Below are positions 23,582-31,776 of a DNA stretch of 38,273 nt, piece after piece. Source of the DNA: Gordonia araii NBRC 100433. GTDB lineage: Bacteria > Actinomycetota > Actinomycetes > Mycobacteriales > Mycobacteriaceae. Each line of letters opens with the position of its first letter. The first letter of the stretch is position 1. The stretch is taken from contig NZ_BAEE01000091.1 in the NCBI RefSeq assembly GCF_000241265.1, forward strand, positions 1 through 38,273, written 5' to 3'. Under the pieces are notes generated by a model. It did not search any database. It was not told the origin of the DNA and worked only from the letters and a program-made list of their open reading frames with translations. The translations under genes and the position numbers were made by a program.

Positions 23582-25042
23582 TCACTTCGACGGCGGTGCG
23601 ACCGTCTGGCCGCCACCGACCTGCTTCATGGTGTCCCGGATCACCAGCGCGTTCTCCTGGGCCAGTGTCGGGCCGGGCACGAGCAGCGACACGATCGGCC
23701 ACGGCGCGAGTTGCGGGCTCTCCCCCAGGCCCAGCACCTGCCCGGTCTTCGGATCCGGCACTCCGTACCGCGTGCCCGTGTCGGCCACGTAGACGAGCGA
23801 TTCCGCGCGCCGGCTCGACTCGCCGGTCCCCGTCATTCGCACGTAGTACCCGCTGGCCGGCGGAATATACGACTGATCGAGGTTCGGACCGGGCCCGTCG
23901 GCGGTGACCAGGTCGGTCGGCTCGCGCCCGGACGGCACCGGGAGCGACATTCCGACGAGAACCCCGACGCGCGCCGGGGAGGCCGACGAGGGACGGAACC
24001 AGGTGAAACACGTCACCGGGGCCGCCGACGGTGTGACGACGTCGGGGGTGCTCGTCGGGAAGTGCCCGACGGCGAGCGTGGAGACCAGCGGCTGCGCCGC
24101 TGCCTCGGCCGCCGAGACCGTCTTCACCTCGGACTCCCCCTTGGTGTCGGCGTACCGCAGCACCTCGGCGACCAGCGGCGAGATGCGCTGCAAACCACCG
24201 GGAAGCACGGCGTACAACGTATCGGGCTCGCCGGGAAGCCCGGTGACGCGGGCGATCGACCCGGCCTTCATCCCGAGCACACCGCGCTTGGACCGGTCGA
24301 TCTCGGGGGTCTCCAGTTCCGGGACCTCCGGGATGGATTTGAGCAGCCCGGCGCTGATCGGTCTCGGTGTGACCTGATCCAGGTTGAGGGCGCGACGGAC
24401 GGCTGAGTCATCCTCCTTGATGACCGCACGCTTGCCGTCGTACACCAGGTACTCGGTGTCGCCCACCGAGACCAGCACCGCGTCCCGGCCCTTCAGCGGC
24501 GACATGGCGGATTCCTCGTCGCCGGGACCGACGATGACGGCGGTGCGCACGCCTCCCGAACGCATTCCCTGCCCGCTGGGCACGTTGACCGTGTCACAGA
24601 CCGTCCAGTTCGCCGGGTCCTCGGCCACCGGCAGCGTCTGCGGCGCTCCCGGGATGCCGATCAGCGGGCCACGGTCGTAGTCCGAAAGCTTGCTCTCCTT
24701 GACCGATGACGGCTTTTCAGCGCTCCCGGCGATCAGCCTCGCCGACGCGACGTTGAGCACGGGGTGGATCCGGTTGCCGATGACCACGTAGAGCCCGCCG
24801 GATTCCTTGCTGACGATGATCTTCGACTTGCCGACCGACCCCGCGGGCCGGATCAGGCCATAGACCCCGCAACCTGCGGTGATGAGAACGGCGAGGATGA
24901 TGCCGACCGACAACGAGCGCGTGTGCGCGCGCATCGGGTCGTGCAGCATCCGCACGTCCCGTCTGATCAGGGCGTGTTCCAGCCGCCGGAGCAGGAATCG
25001 GTAACCGTTGACCTGTTGCCTGGTCGTCAATTGTGATGGCAC
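23582..25042 (-). CDS. eccB: ESX type VII secretion core protein EccB
   Basis: Single-pass core component with a large extracytoplasmic domain. The 486-residue protein starts with the EccB-typical cytosolic segment QLTTRQQVNGYRFLLRRLEH, then RRDVRMLHDPMRA. A membrane helix SVGIILAVLITAGCGVYGLI lies near residues 45-66, and a repeat-rich periplasmic region follows. Two cysteines (NWTVCDTVNV and PVTCFTWF) are placed for the conserved EccB disulfide. GTG at 25042 has AAAGGGGAG about 9 nt upstream. It is divergent from eccE and convergent with mycP, an unusual orientation for an ESX locus. Confidence 0.95.
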   Translation of the reverse strand: MPSQLTTRQQVNGYRFLLRRLEHALIRRDVRMLHDPMRAHTRSLSVGIILAVLITAGCGVYGLIRPAGSVGKSKIIVSKESGGLYVVIGNRIHPVLNVASARLIAGSAEKPSSVKESKLSDYDRGPLIGIPGAPQTLPVAEDPANWTVCDTVNVPSGQGMRSGGVRTAVIVGPGDEESAMSPLKGRDAVLVSVGDTEYLVYDGKRAVIKEDDSAVRRALNLDQVTPRPISAGLLKSIPEVPELETPEIDRSKRGVLGMKAGSIARVTGLPGEPDTLYAVLPGGLQRISPLVAEVLRYADTKGESEVKTVSAAEAAAQPLVSTLAVGHFPTSTPDVVTPSAAPVTCFTWFRPSSASPARVGVLVGMSLPVPSGREPTDLVTADGPGPNLDQSYIPPASGYYVRMTGTGESSRRAESLVYVADTGTRYGVPDPKTGQVLGLGESPQLAPWPIVSLLVPGPTLAQENALVIRDTMKQVGGGQTVAPPSK

Positions 25043-25173
25043 GCAGCGTCTCCCCTTTCGCGTCGTGCACGATCCGGCAAGGTAAGCTGTCGGACGTCAA
25101 TTCGTCGAGTAATCGACCGTCAGGGTACCGGGTCCGCCCGCGCGACCGGCAACGACCCAGGGGGAATCGAGAC
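25043..25173. promoter_or_regulatory. Divergent eccB/eccE promoter region
   Basis: A 131-bp intergenic region between divergent eccB and eccE. A TAAGCT hexamer at 25083-25088 is the best -10-like sequence on the plus strand. I see no clear operator palindrome. Both genes have strong Shine-Dalgarno sequences, so these transcripts are leadered. Promoter positions are tentative. Confidence 0.35.
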
Positions 25174-26868
25174 GTGCACAGCACGCAGCCGAACGAGTCA
25201 TTCACCGGCAGGCCCACCGCCCTCCGCCGTTCGACCCAGGCCGCGATCACCCGCATCCTTCCGATGCCGGCGCTCGTCATCGTGGAACTGATCGTGATCA
25301 CGTGCGCGTCGCTCCTCGTCGCGCTGACGTCGCTGGACTGGTGGGCCGGCCTGATCATCGGCCTGGTGATCGGCCTGCCACTCCTGGTGCGACGCGGCGG
25401 TGTCTCGTTGGTCCAGCGCCTGTGGCAGCGATTGGTCTTCGCGGTACGGCGGCGACAGGTGTCGCCGCCGATCGGCACGCCGTTCGACGTCCCGATGTCG
25501 CGGGTCAACACCTGCGGGATGCGTTGGGACGGCGATCGATTGATCACGGTGTTGCGCATCGACCCCGCACCGATCTCGGTGACCCGCTTCGTCCCCGGTG
25601 CGACATTCTCCTCCGACGTCATCCCGGTTGAGGTCGTCGCGGGTTGTCTGGAGCAGTTCGATCTGGAGCTGGAATCGATCGACATCATCAGCCGCGGCTC
25701 CCGCGCGTACGGCGACGGCCAGATCGCCCGGATCTACGACGGCATCCTCGGGCCGCTCCCCGCAGCGGCGTTCCGCACGGTCTGGGTGGTGCTTCGCCTC
25801 GACCCGCTAGCGTCCACGGAAGCGATCAGCCGCCGCGGCGGCGGTGCCACCGGCACCCTCAAAGCGGCGATGGTCGCCACGCGCCGGATCGCGAATCACC
25901 TTGCTTCCCAGGGTCATCCCGCGACGATCCTCACCGCAGCCGAGATCACCGAAGCGACCTGGCAGCTCACCGAGGGGTACGACCCGAATGCGATCGAGGA
26001 AGAGCTCAACCACGCTGTGGTCGGTCCGCTCCGCTCGGAATCGGTCTCGCTCGACGCCGACTCCATCACTACCGGCGGACTGATGGCGGTCTGGGCCCAG
26101 CGATCGTTGAGCACGGTCCTCGCGCTGCACCTGCGCCCGGCCGACGAGGGTGACACGGCCGTCAGCGCTATCGCCCGATTCACGATGCGACCGTCGGAGC
26201 CGGCCGTCTCGCTTCCCGGCTCACAGCCGTTGACCGGCTTGCAGCGCACCGCCTTGCGGGCGACGTTGCCGGTCGCCGACACGTTCCACGACCGCCGCCA
26301 ATTCGAGTACTTCGCCGAACCCGGTTACCTCGCCGGGGTCGACCTGCCGATGTCGGGATGCGGTCAGTTGATCGGCGCCGACGCTCAGGGGCGTGCCGTC
26401 GCGTTGCCGCTCGCCGGCCCCGCCGTCCGCCACGTCGACATCGTCGGCCCCTTGCGTCTGGCGCAGCAGGTCATCCTGCGCGCGATCGCGCTCGGTGCCC
26501 GCGTACTCGTCAACACCGAACGGCCTGCCGAGTGGGCCCGCATGGCGCAAGCGGTCGGCAACCCGCACGTACTCACCGTTGCCGGGGCGGCCGCCGGATC
26601 CCAAGTCGCCGGCCAGCGGCAAGAATATTCGGTCACCGTCTTCGACGGCGTCCCCCTCGCATCGCGCACGGCGGGCGGGACCTACTTCACGGTCTCGGGC
26701 GCGGACTCTCAGCCCGGCGCCGACATCACCCTCCGGCAGAACACGGGCCCCAACCCGCTGGTCACCGTCGCGCACGGCGGCACGAGCACGGACGTGATGA
26801 TGGTCGCCACGCCCGACGAACTGCGCTACCTCGGCGCACAGGTCGGCACTCCCGTACCGGTGCACTAG
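25174..26868 (+). CDS. eccE: ESX type VII secretion core protein EccE
   Basis: Peripheral component of the ESX membrane complex. From GTG 25174 it is 564 residues, longer than EccE1 or EccE5 and close to EccE2. Two adjacent helices near residues 33-72 (MPALVIVELIVITCASLLVA and GLIIGLVIGLPLL) are followed by a cytosolic domain. Its strands and the segment NTERPAEWARMAQAVGNPHV fit EccE. GTG 25174 is preferred over an upstream frame extension because AGGGGGA lies 8 nt before it and the extension is Arg/Ser-rich without domain character. It is divergent from eccB. The 3' end runs into a strong bidirectional stem-loop. Confidence 0.92.
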   Translation: MHSTQPNESFTGRPTALRRSTQAAITRILPMPALVIVELIVITCASLLVALTSLDWWAGLIIGLVIGLPLLVRRGGVSLVQRLWQRLVFAVRRRQVSPPIGTPFDVPMSRVNTCGMRWDGDRLITVLRIDPAPISVTRFVPGATFSSDVIPVEVVAGCLEQFDLELESIDIISRGSRAYGDGQIARIYDGILGPLPAAAFRTVWVVLRLDPLASTEAISRRGGGATGTLKAAMVATRRIANHLASQGHPATILTAAEITEATWQLTEGYDPNAIEEELNHAVVGPLRSESVSLDADSITTGGLMAVWAQRSLSTVLALHLRPADEGDTAVSAIARFTMRPSEPAVSLPGSQPLTGLQRTALRATLPVADTFHDRRQFEYFAEPGYLAGVDLPMSGCGQLIGADAQGRAVALPLAGPAVRHVDIVGPLRLAQQVILRAIALGARVLVNTERPAEWARMAQAVGNPHVLTVAGAAAGSQVAGQRQEYSVTVFDGVPLASRTAGGTYFTVSGADSQPGADITLRQNTGPNPLVTVAHGGTSTDVMMVATPDELRYLGAQVGTPVPVH

Positions 26869-26930
26869 CGCCTCGCGCCTGCCTGGGAGGCGTTCGAACT
26901 CCGTCCACACCCGGCTCGCAGCGCACAACA

Positions 26931-26971
26931 AAGCCGGTGTGGGCGCCCCAAACGGGCATCCACACCGGCTT
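26931..26971. terminator. Bidirectional intrinsic-type terminator between eccE and the esx genes
   Basis: A perfect 12-bp stem, AAGCCGGTGTGG (26931-26942) with CCACACCGGCTT (26960-26971), surrounds a 17-nt loop that can itself pair GCCC with GGGC. It lies in the 124-bp space between the convergent ends of eccE (26868) and the esx gene (26993). The stem ends in AA/TT rather than a long T tract, as is common for actinobacterial hairpins. Confidence 0.8.
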
Positions 26972-26992
26972 CGCGGTTGATCTATACGACGA

Positions 26993-27274
26993 TCAGGCCA
27001 GGCTGGCAGCGTTGGTGTCGTCGGTGATCTTCATCTGACGAGCACCTTCCTCGACCTGGTTGGCGATCTTGTTGAGGATGTCCTGGGTGTCGGACAGCTC
27101 GGTCTTCCACTTGTTCATCGCGTCGTCGTACGCAGCGGCGGCGCCACCGGTGAAGGTGCCGCGCAGCTCGCTGACGGCGCTCTCCAGAACCTCGGTCTGG
27201 TCGACGAGGGCCTTGCCGTTGGCGCGAAGCGCGTCGGCGAGACGCCAGATGTCGTTGAAGTCGTACTTCATCAT
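26993..27274 (-). CDS. WXG100-family ESX substrate (EsxA-like) with FTG in place of WXG
   Basis: A 93-residue helical hairpin protein of ESAT-6 type. The turn between helices reads GTFTGGAAAAYDDAM, so the usual Trp of WXG is Phe/Thr and only the Gly is kept. The first helix is DIWRLADALRANGKAL; the second is WKTELSDTQDILNKIANQVE. It has no YxxxD near the C-terminus. It is the second gene of a two-gene esx operon and most likely pairs with the protein starting at 27656. ATG 27274, or the next codon at 27271, follows AAGGGA by about 9-12 nt. Confidence 0.85.
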   Translation of the reverse strand: MMKYDFNDIWRLADALRANGKALVDQTEVLESAVSELRGTFTGGAAAAYDDAMNKWKTELSDTQDILNKIANQVEEGARQMKITDDTNAASLA

Positions 27275-27323
27275 GTTCTTGGTTCCCTTGCTGTAGTTGG
27301 AAGTGGTTTCGGTTGAACCGGGA

Positions 27324-27656
27324 TCAGAGGTTCAGGCCGCCGGCCTGGATGCCCTTGAAGGCCGAGGCGATGTCCTCGTCGGCGGTTGCCGATCCCTTGA
27401 ACACGGTGTTCGACAGCGTCTCGCGCAGCGTGTCGAGGGAGCGGTTGAGGCGCTGAGCCTCGGCGTCCCACTCGTTCGCGGTGTTGTTGAACGCGGCGAA
27501 CGCGCCACCCTGCCAGGTGGCGCGGGCGCCGTCGACCTCGTTGCTGATCGTCGACAGCGTCTGACGCATCGAGGCGACGATCTCGTCGACGGTGTTGGTG
27601 TGCTTAAAGCCCGCATCCAGGTCGAGCTCGAATGCGTTGCTGTTTCCTACAGTCAT
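27324..27656 (-). CDS. WXG100-family ESX substrate (EsxB-like)
   Basis: A 110-residue WXG100 protein with helix 1 (VDEIVASMRQTLSTISNEVD), the canonical turn TWQGGAFAAFNNTA, helix 2 (WDAEAQRLNRSLDTLRETLS) and a 25-residue tail. In EsxB the tail starts with YxxxD; here the equivalent place reads SATADEDIASAF, with Ser where Tyr is expected. It should form a dimer with the downstream FTG protein. AAGGAG lies 7 nt before ATG 27656. The mRNA upstream has a long inverted repeat (27669-27715). Confidence 0.9.
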   Translation of the reverse strand: MTVGNSNAFELDLDAGFKHTNTVDEIVASMRQTLSTISNEVDGARATWQGGAFAAFNNTANEWDAEAQRLNRSLDTLRETLSNTVFKGSATADEDIASAFKGIQAGGLNL

Positions 27657-27668
27657 GTAGAACTCCTT

Positions 27669-27715
27669 GTGTCGGTACCTGACTCACTTTCCGGCCCCCT
27701 TCGAGGTACCGGCAC
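27669..27715. promoter_or_regulatory. Long inverted repeat in the leader of the esx pair
   Basis: GTGTCGGTACCT (27669-27680) and AGGTACCGGCAC (27704-27715) pair at 11 of 12 positions across a 23-nt loop. The hairpin sits 12 nt upstream of the esx start, just ahead of its Shine-Dalgarno, in the 73-bp gap after espG. It could be an attenuator, an RNA-processing or stabilising stem, or an operator. The pairing is seen; the role is inferred. Confidence 0.5.
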
Positions 27716-27729
27716 CCCCCGCAGATAGG

Positions 27730-28542
27730 TCACGGCATCCACCTCGTCGACGGAAGGGTCTCGATCAGGCTGACGACTGCCTGCCTGATGCGATGACCCG
27801 AACCCGGCGAGATGGTGGTCCACAACCGACCATCCGGGGACTTGCTGGGACTCGCCACCATGCGACCCCGCGGGGTCGAGTAGACGGCCATGGCCCCAGA
27901 AGACTGGGCGGTGCTCCCCGCCACTGTTTCATACGCGACGATCTCGACGTGCCTGCTGCATTCGGCCAAGGCCAGAGCGGCAGAAGTCGCATCGCTTTCG
28001 GTCGCGCCGACGGCGTGCAGTGCCTGAGCGTAGTCGTTGGCGCTGGTGCAGTCGTTCAGTCGCGAGACCAACTCGTCGGTCGGCACGCTGACGCCGGTCA
28101 CGCCGACGGGATCTTCATCGCCGAGCAGGTCGGCGATCCGGGTCGCGGCGTCGTCGGCGGTCTGCACATCAACGGACTGGATCAAGAGTCGGTCACCGCG
28201 TCGCATGGCCAGCACGTGCCGGGTTCCGCTGCGGCACAGCGCGACTCGGCGCAGCGGCGCGTCCGGGCCGTCGGTGAACCGCACCGAGATCTGCGCGTCC
28301 TCGTGGCACAGGGTCCGCACTGCGAGGATGACCTCGTCGGCGAACTCACCATCGTCGAGCAGTCCCCGTCCCCGCAAGGCATCAGCACCGGCCTCGACCG
28401 CGGCGCGTCGTTCATCGACGGTCGCCTGGCGCACCCGCAGCCCAAGGATCACCGGCCACGACTGGACGTCGAAGGCGTCGGTGAGCGCGTCGAGCTCGTC
28501 GAGACTGAACTCGAGGACGGTCGGAGCCGCGGTGTCCCACAT
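27730..28542 (-). CDS. espG: ESX chaperone EspG
   Basis: Cytosolic chaperone that binds the tip of PE-PPE dimers for delivery to their ESX system. It is 270 residues, normal for EspG. Recognisable parts are the N-terminal FSLDELDALTDAF, RHVLAMRRGDRLLIQSV in the middle, and the well-kept C-terminal strand-helix VYSTPRGRMVASPSKSPDGR then WTTISPGSGHRIRQAV. The start ATG 28542 shares a base with the PPE stop (TGATG), so it is coupled to the upstream PPE gene; a GTG at 28545 is also possible. Adjacency to a PE-PPE-type pair fits its role. Confidence 0.92.
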   Translation of the reverse strand: MWDTAAPTVLEFSLDELDALTDAFDVQSWPVILGLRVRQATVDERRAAVEAGADALRGRGLLDDGEFADEVILAVRTLCHEDAQISVRFTDGPDAPLRRVALCRSGTRHVLAMRRGDRLLIQSVDVQTADDAATRIADLLGDEDPVGVTGVSVPTDELVSRLNDCTSANDYAQALHAVGATESDATSAALALAECSRHVEIVAYETVAGSTAQSSGAMAVYSTPRGRMVASPSKSPDGRLWTTISPGSGHRIRQAVVSLIETLPSTRWMP

Positions 28543-29633
28543 CACCGGTCACCGCCTTCGGGCGCACCGAGGACGGGTGGCGAGGCCGGGCCGAGATTCA
28601 GCACACCCTCGCCGGGAATCGGCGCGCGGTCGGCCTCGTCCATCCGCTCGGCGACCTGGGTCCACGACGTCGGACCGTCGTTGTCGTCGGAGGACAACCA
28701 GCCGGCGGGCAGACGCACCGATGAATTGTCGTCGGTCGCCGCGGCTTTCGACGGGGTGGCGGTGCTCCGGGCGACGGTGTCGGACCGGTTGCCTGCTGCC
28801 GCGGCGGCCCCGGCCGCGCCCATCGGCGCCATCGGAACCATTCCGCTGCGGTTGGTGTCCGTGCTGATCGGCGGCGCGAGGACGGGGGCAGCTTCGACCG
28901 AGGCCAACGAGGTTGCCGCGTACTTCGACTTCTCGCGCGGCATCGCCCCGATCCCGCCCATGCCCCCCATAGCGGCAGCACTGCCCAGCGACCCGACCTT
29001 CGTCGCCTCCGTCGCCTTGGTGCGCTTCGCGGCCGCAGCCGCCCGTTCGGCGTTGAGCGCATCGGCAGAGACGATCTGCGGGGGTTTACCGATGCTCCAC
29101 GCGGCGGCGACCGGCTGGGTCGCCTGCTCGTAGGACTGCATCACGCGCGCCGCCCGCTGCGCCATCTCGTGTTTGACCTTGTCGTTGGCGGTACCTGAAG
29201 CGACCATCGGCGCGCCGAGCATCACACCGGCCTGCGCGAGCAGCGCGGCCATCTCTTCGGTGATGGCGACTTCGGGCAGACTTGGCATCGTCGCGAGCGC
29301 GACCGTGTTGGCCGCCGCCTGCGTCTCCGCCTTCACAGCGGTATCGGTGAGCTTGGCGGCTGTGTCGGCGAACCACGGCGCCAGCTGCATCAGCTTCTCG
29401 AACGCGTGGTTGAACGTCAAAGACTCCCAATGGACACCGAGGTTGGCGAGGACCTTCGCGTACTCCACACCGATCGCCGCCACCTCCTCGGCGAGATTCG
29501 CCCAGGCCAGCCCGGCTTCGGCCAGCGGAGCCGGACCGGCGCCGCTGACGAGATCCGTCGCCAGCTTCTCGGTGGGACGGCTCTCCCAGACGACACCGGT
29601 GAACCCGGCGTTCGACGATCCTGAGCCTGCCAT
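28542..29633 (-). CDS. PPE-family-like ESX substrate with divergent PPE and WXG motifs
   Basis: A 363-residue protein with a PPE-like helical N-terminal domain of about 175 residues. At the usual PPE place near the N-terminus it has VVWESRPTEKLATDL, so Pro-Pro-Glu is Arg-Pro-Thr-Glu; at the WxG place it has VHWESLTFNHAFEKL. The second half is low complexity, with Met/Gly-rich stretches (AAMGGMGGIGAMP and SGMVPMAPMGAAGAAAAAG) and a hydrophilic acidic C-terminus. It follows the PE-like gene by 23 bp and overlaps espG, the classic PE-PPE-EspG order. It is probably secreted as a dimer with the PE-like protein. Confidence 0.85.
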   Translation of the reverse strand: MAGSGSSNAGFTGVVWESRPTEKLATDLVSGAGPAPLAEAGLAWANLAEEVAAIGVEYAKVLANLGVHWESLTFNHAFEKLMQLAPWFADTAAKLTDTAVKAETQAAANTVALATMPSLPEVAITEEMAALLAQAGVMLGAPMVASGTANDKVKHEMAQRAARVMQSYEQATQPVAAAWSIGKPPQIVSADALNAERAAAAAKRTKATEATKVGSLGSAAAMGGMGGIGAMPREKSKYAATSLASVEAAPVLAPPISTDTNRSGMVPMAPMGAAGAAAAAGNRSDTVARSTATPSKAAATDDNSSVRLPAGWLSSDDNDGPTSWTQVAERMDEADRAPIPGEGVLNLGPASPPVLGAPEGGDR

Positions 29634-29656
29634 ACCCGTTGGGAACCTTTCTGCTC

Positions 29657-29962
29657 TTAGGCGAGGAACGCCTGGGTGTTCGCGTCTTCGGTGTTGCCGT
29701 ACGTCTTGGCCTGCGAACGCAGGACAGCCGCGATCTTGCGCAGCTCGAGGACCGCGGCACCGGTGTCGGTGTCGACCGAGGTCGCGACGGTGTTGAAGGT
29801 CTGGGCGGCCCGCACAGAAACCTCGTCCTGACCGGCGGACGCAACCTTGGTCTGGTGTTCAGCGGTCTCCAGCGCACCGTGGAGGCGCGCGGCGAGCTGA
29901 TCGAGACGATGGGCCGCTGCCTGTAGCTCCTGCGGGTCCACCGCCAGTTTGTCTGCGCTCAT
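29657..29962 (-). CDS. PE-family-like ESX substrate
   Basis: A 101-residue two-helix protein. Helix 1 is PQELQAAAHRLDQLAARLHG and helix 2 includes SVRAAQTFNTVATSV, with a third segment AVLELRKIAAVLRSQAKTYG. The exact Pro-Glu of PE proteins is not kept; there is PQE instead. A general ESX secretion signal YxxxE/D is present in TYGNTEDANTQAF near the C-terminus, which fits the PE partner of a PE-PPE dimer carrying the signal. ATG 29962 is behind an A/G-rich region with GGGAGG and AAGGA. It is upstream of the PPE-like gene by 23 bp. Confidence 0.85.
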   Translation of the reverse strand: MSADKLAVDPQELQAAAHRLDQLAARLHGALETAEHQTKVASAGQDEVSVRAAQTFNTVATSVDTDTGAAVLELRKIAAVLRSQAKTYGNTEDANTQAFLA

Positions 29963-30010
29963 ATCCTTGTTCCTCCCGGTTTGATGTGGGTACTGCTAGG
30001 TCTTCATCGG

Positions 30011-31363
30011 TTAGAGGCGAAGCTCCACGTCGGGAGATTCGTCTCCGGGTTCGTTCTGATCGTGCTCGCCGCCGATCACCGCCGGTGTCACGTTGGGCAT
30101 GTCGCCGACAACGGCGCTGCCGTGGTCGGACGTGACCAGGAAGTCCGGCGAGCCGTAGCCGTCGTCGCCGGCACCCGCTCGTCCGGCGGCAGCGGCAGCG
30201 CCGGCACCGCCCATGCCCATCGGCATCATGCCCGGGCCGCCCATGGCCGCGGTGGTGGTGCTCCGGGCGGTCGTGGTGTTCGCGTGCGCGGCCTCGCCGC
30301 TCGGTGTGACGCTCGCGACGCCCGGACGCGGCTGCAGCGGCGTCGCGGGAACTCCGCCACCGCCGCCCTTGCCTCCACCACCGCCGCCTTTTCCGCCGCC
30401 GCCCTTCTTGGCTGCTGCCGCAGCTGCCGCGGCCGCGGCTTTCTTGGCGTCGGCTTTGGACTTGTCGCTTTTGCCGGTGTTCTTCGCCAGCGTCTTGTTC
30501 GCGTTCGCATTCTGCTTGGTGAGCGATCCGAGCATGCTGGAACCGGTCGACGCGAGCGTGGAGATCGGGCTGGTCACACCTTCGAGTACCGACGACGCGA
30601 CGGAGAACGGGGAGACGGACTTGGGCGCGTTGGTGATCGCCATCTGCGCGGCGTTGGCCTGCTGCGCGGCGGTCTGCGGCGTCAGCGTGGCCTTGGTGCC
30701 GGTGACCACCGCCATCCCCTCCGACAGGGCAAGAGCCGCAGCGGTGAGGAGGAGGGTCTGGCCGACCGGAGTCCAGATCATGCCCAGCGCGACGTTAGCC
30801 GTGGCAATGAACTTGCTGATCACCGCCTGCATCGACGCGTTGCCCGTGCCGACCGTCACGGCACCGCCCTGAGTGTTGGTGACGATGTTCGCCGCTTTGG
30901 TTGCGACGGCCGTGCCCTCGGCAGCCGCGGTCGTCGACTTTGCCGCCGATGCCGCACCCGCCGCGCCCTGCCACACCGAGTCGAGCGACTTCAGCGCCGA
31001 CGTCGACATGCCGACTCCCGACTTGAGCACCTCGCTGAGCGTGGTGAACAACGTCGTCGGGTCGAAGCCCTCCGCACCGAGGTTCCCCGATCCGAAAGAA
31101 GCTGCCAGGTCGGTCAGCGGCTTGAACAGTTGCTCGAGATTGATCGCCGGAAGCGGCGGCAGTCCGGGCAACGGAGGAAGCGGCGGCACCTCGGGCAACG
31201 GCGGAAACCCGGACTTGGCCAGGAACTCCGACGCGGGGGTGTTCAGGATCGCCGTGAGGCCAGCCTTCTCGGCCGCCTGAAGCGGCGTCAAGTCGATCGG
31301 CGCGGGAATCAACCCGTCGGCGATGGGAAATGGGCCGGCGACGGCCGGCGTACCACCACTCAT
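30011..31363 (-). CDS. EspA/EspE-like large ESX substrate with WXG and a Lys-Ala-Gly-rich tail
   Basis: A 450-residue protein. The N-terminus is Pro/Leu-rich, then LKSLDSVWQGAAGAASAAKS carries a WXG turn inside a helical hairpin. A hydrophobic stretch ALGMIWTPVGQTLLLTAAAL follows near the middle. Residues about 300-345 are low complexity, with Lys/Ala then Lys/Gly runs. The tail has a Met-Gly patch (GGPGMMPMGMGGAG) and an acidic end. This layout, next to a small EspC-like protein, resembles EspA/EspE of ESX-1, but overall similarity is low. ATG 31363 is 7 bp after the small partner's stop. It is probably co-secreted with that partner. Confidence 0.75.
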   Translation of the reverse strand: MSGGTPAVAGPFPIADGLIPAPIDLTPLQAAEKAGLTAILNTPASEFLAKSGFPPLPEVPPLPPLPGLPPLPAINLEQLFKPLTDLAASFGSGNLGAEGFDPTTLFTTLSEVLKSGVGMSTSALKSLDSVWQGAAGAASAAKSTTAAAEGTAVATKAANIVTNTQGGAVTVGTGNASMQAVISKFIATANVALGMIWTPVGQTLLLTAAALALSEGMAVVTGTKATLTPQTAAQQANAAQMAITNAPKSVSPFSVASSVLEGVTSPISTLASTGSSMLGSLTKQNANANKTLAKNTGKSDKSKADAKKAAAAAAAAAAKKGGGGKGGGGGGKGGGGGVPATPLQPRPGVASVTPSGEAAHANTTTARSTTTAAMGGPGMMPMGMGGAGAAAAAGRAGAGDDGYGSPDFLVTSDHGSAVVGDMPNVTPAVIGGEHDQNEPGDESPDVELRL

Positions 31364-31370
31364 CGTGGGC

Positions 31371-31691
31371 CTAGATCAGCTTCCCGATGTTGAGGACTTC
31401 GCTCGCATGATGAGCGTCGGCCGCCGTGTAGTTGGCGGCGGAGCCGAATGCCGCTACGGCGTGGCCGGCGTGGACGGCGGCGAGCTGGCCCACCTCGAAG
31501 GTGTTGGTCGTCATCGCCATGATCGTCGCGGCGAGGTGCTCGGCGCCGAGCAGGCCGAACACCGGCGTCATCATGGCGGTGACTGCGGCGATGTTGACCG
31601 CGCCGGCCGTGATGAGCTGACTTGAGACCAGTGCCTCGACCTCGCCGAACGCCGTGATCGCTTCGGGTACGGCGGTCAGATTCGCTGTCAT
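31371..31691 (-). CDS. EspC/EspF-like small ESX substrate
   Basis: A 106-residue protein of the EspC type (T7SS ESX target family). It has two Ala-rich helices, a centre with MTTNTFEVGQLAAVHAGHAV, and the export motif YxxxD as YTAADAHHASEV near the C-terminus. Start ATG 31691 has GGGGGA 6 nt upstream. It lies 7 bp before the larger EspA/EspE-like gene, the order seen for EspC-EspA and EspF-EspE type pairs. It likely carries the secretion signal for the pair. Confidence 0.82.
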   Translation of the reverse strand: MTANLTAVPEAITAFGEVEALVSSQLITAGAVNIAAVTAMMTPVFGLLGAEHLAATIMAMTTNTFEVGQLAAVHAGHAVAAFGSAANYTAADAHHASEVLNIGKLI

Positions 31692-31736
31692 GTGGTTCCC
31701 CCGGTGTGGTCACGAATTCAACTGGCAATGCCGGAA

Positions 31737-31742
31737 ACTGTA
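31737..31742 (-). promoter_or_regulatory. Candidate -10 hexamer for the espC-like to esx operon
   Basis: TACAGT on the minus strand lies 45 nt upstream of the EspC-like start, in the 85-bp gap after the EspL-like gene. It fits TANNNT. It may provide an internal promoter for the substrate genes. Evidence is limited to the hexamer. Confidence 0.3.
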
Positions 31743-31776
31743 GCGCATCTCTCTCAGGGTTGCCGAGTAGCGTCAG

